NCBI GenBank assembly: GCA_904419105.1
Contig: CAJFQR010000005.1
Location: 1-30,775, forward strand
Origin: Candidatus Avimicrobium faecavium
Lineage (GTDB): Bacteria > Bacillota > Clostridia > Oscillospirales > Ruminococcaceae
DNA length: 30,775 nucleotides
Direction: 5' to 3'
Part shown: positions 29,767-30,775 of the stretch, in pieces
How the letters are laid out: each line of letters opens with the position of its first letter
Numbering within the stretch: position 1 is the first letter of the stretch
The notes under the pieces: generated by a model
Database searches by the model: none
What the model was told of the DNA's origin: nothing
The model's input: only the letters and a program-made list of their open reading frames with translations
Translations under genes and position numbers: made by a program

Positions 29767-30775
29767 ATGGCAGACCAGAAGAAGATGGTGGAGAGCATCA
29801 CCTCGATGGAGGATGACTTTGCCCAGTGGTATACCGATGTGGTCAAAAAGGCGGAGCTGGTGGACTATGCCCCCACCCGTGGGTGCATGATCGTGCGGCC
29901 CTACGGCTGCGCCATCTGGGAGAACATCCAGCACCTGCTGGACACCCGGTTCAAGGCCACCGGCCATGAGAATGTGATGATGCCCCTGATGATCCCCGAG
30001 AGCCTGCTCCAGAAGGAGAAGGACCACATCGAGGGCTTTGCGCCGGAGGTGGCCTGGGTGACCCACGGCGGCAGCGAGGAGCTGGCCGAGCGCCTTGTCA
30101 TCCGGCCGACCTCCGAGACGCTGTTCTGCGACCACTTTGCCCATGTGGTCCACTCCTACCGGGATCTGCCGAAGCTGTACAACCAGTGGTGCTCGGTGGT
30201 GCGCTGGGAAAAGACCACCCGCCCCTTCCTGCGGACGATGGAGTTCTGGTGGCAGGAGGGCCACACCGTCCATGAGACCGCCGAGGAGGCCAAGGCCGAG
30301 ACCCGCCAGATGCTGGAGATCTACGCCGACCTGTGCGAGAACGAGCTGGCCATCCCGGTGATCCGCGGCCAGAAGACCGACAAGGAGAAGTTTGCCGGGG
30401 CGGAGGCCACCTACACCATCGAGGCGATGATGCACGACGGCAAGGCCCTCCAGTCCGGCACCTCCCACTACTTCGGCGACGGCTTTGCCCGGGCCTTTGA
30501 CATCACCTTCACCGGCCGGGACAACCAGCTCCACACCCCGTTCGAGACCTCCTGGGGCATGTCCACCCGGATCATCGGCGCCATCATCATGACCCACGGC
30601 GACGACAACGGCCTGGTGCTGCCTCCGGCTATCGCCCCGATCCAGCTGGTCATCGTGCCGGTGGCCCAGCACAAGCCCGGCGTCCTCGAGAAGGCCGCCG
30701 AGCTCAGGGAGCGCCTCTCCAGGTTCTGCCGGGTCAAGATGGACGACAGCGACAACTCCCCCGGCTGGAAGTTTG
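29767..30775 (+). CDS. proS: Prolyl-tRNA synthetase, archaeal/eukaryal type (partial, 5' end)
   Basis: The first 336 codons of a class II synthetase that charges tRNA-Pro; the gene continues past the window. The RPTSETLF block (113-120), motif 2 RWEKTTRPFLRTMEFWWQEGHT (about 146-167), and SGTSHYFGDGFARAFDI with the TSWGMSTRIIGA region before the anticodon-binding domain identify the short ProS type 3, which lacks the editing insertion of the bacterial type. This type is common in Clostridia. ATG 29767 follows GAGAGGA. The reading frame stays open to the last base. Confidence 0.95.
   Translation, partial: MADQKKMVESITSMEDDFAQWYTDVVKKAELVDYAPTRGCMIVRPYGCAIWENIQHLLDTRFKATGHENVMMPLMIPESLLQKEKDHIEGFAPEVAWVTHGGSEELAERLVIRPTSETLFCDHFAHVVHSYRDLPKLYNQWCSVVRWEKTTRPFLRTMEFWWQEGHTVHETAEEAKAETRQMLEIYADLCENELAIPVIRGQKTDKEKFAGAEATYTIEAMMHDGKALQSGTSHYFGDGFARAFDITFTGRDNQLHTPFETSWGMSTRIIGAIIMTHGDDNGLVLPPAIAPIQLVIVPVAQHKPGVLEKAAELRERLSRFCRVKMDDSDNSPGWKF

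Overview
The window looks like a chromosomal segment of a high-GC, spore-forming member of the Clostridia, most likely an Oscillospiraceae-type gut bacterium. The reasons are: rpsT next to the germination protease gpr and spoIIP, with lepA and hemW nearby (a cluster known from Bacillus and Clostridia); strong AGGAGG ribosome-binding sites; sigma-A promoters of the TTGnnn/TATAAT type; and an archaeal/eukaryal-type prolyl-tRNA synthetase. The genus cannot be fixed from sequence alone.

Left flank (1-7450). An SGNH hydrolase (+), then leftward genes: lepB, lepA, a DUF1648 membrane protein, a GNAT plus nitroreductase-like flavin protein pair with its own promoter, and hemW. A rightward lipoprotein of unknown function follows.

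Centre (about 7450-20815). A single rightward unit of 20 genes encodes an almost complete contractile-tailed phage particle: small and large terminase, portal, capsid protease, decoration protein, major capsid protein, three neck proteins, sheath, tube, tail chaperone, hub, spike, gp25-like wedge, baseplate J, a DUF2313 protein and one short distal protein. The order follows PBSX-type elements. There is no integrase, repressor, replication, holin or endolysin gene, and no tape-measure gene. The small terminase lacks room for its DNA-binding domain. Base composition matches the host. Between the tail chaperone region and the hub lies an array of five 86-88 bp repeats; each repeat re-encodes the last ten codons and stop of the gene before it, with most changes at third codon positions. 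I read the whole unit as a long-resident, domesticated prophage-like or gene-transfer-agent-like particle cluster. Its function is inference.

Right flank (20815-30775). A second lipoprotein lies between two nearly identical terminators. Leftward follow gpr, spoIIP and a small membrane protein, with sigma-F/G-like and sigma-E-like promoters that fit sporulation control. Then come rpsT, a small membrane protein, a compact FMN/FAD lipoprotein, bioY, a leftward GNAT protein, acpP, an unknown secreted protein, and the start of proS, which runs off the window.

The particle cluster therefore sits inside a core sporulation/translation neighbourhood, between spoIIP and hemW, flanked by two lipoprotein genes.
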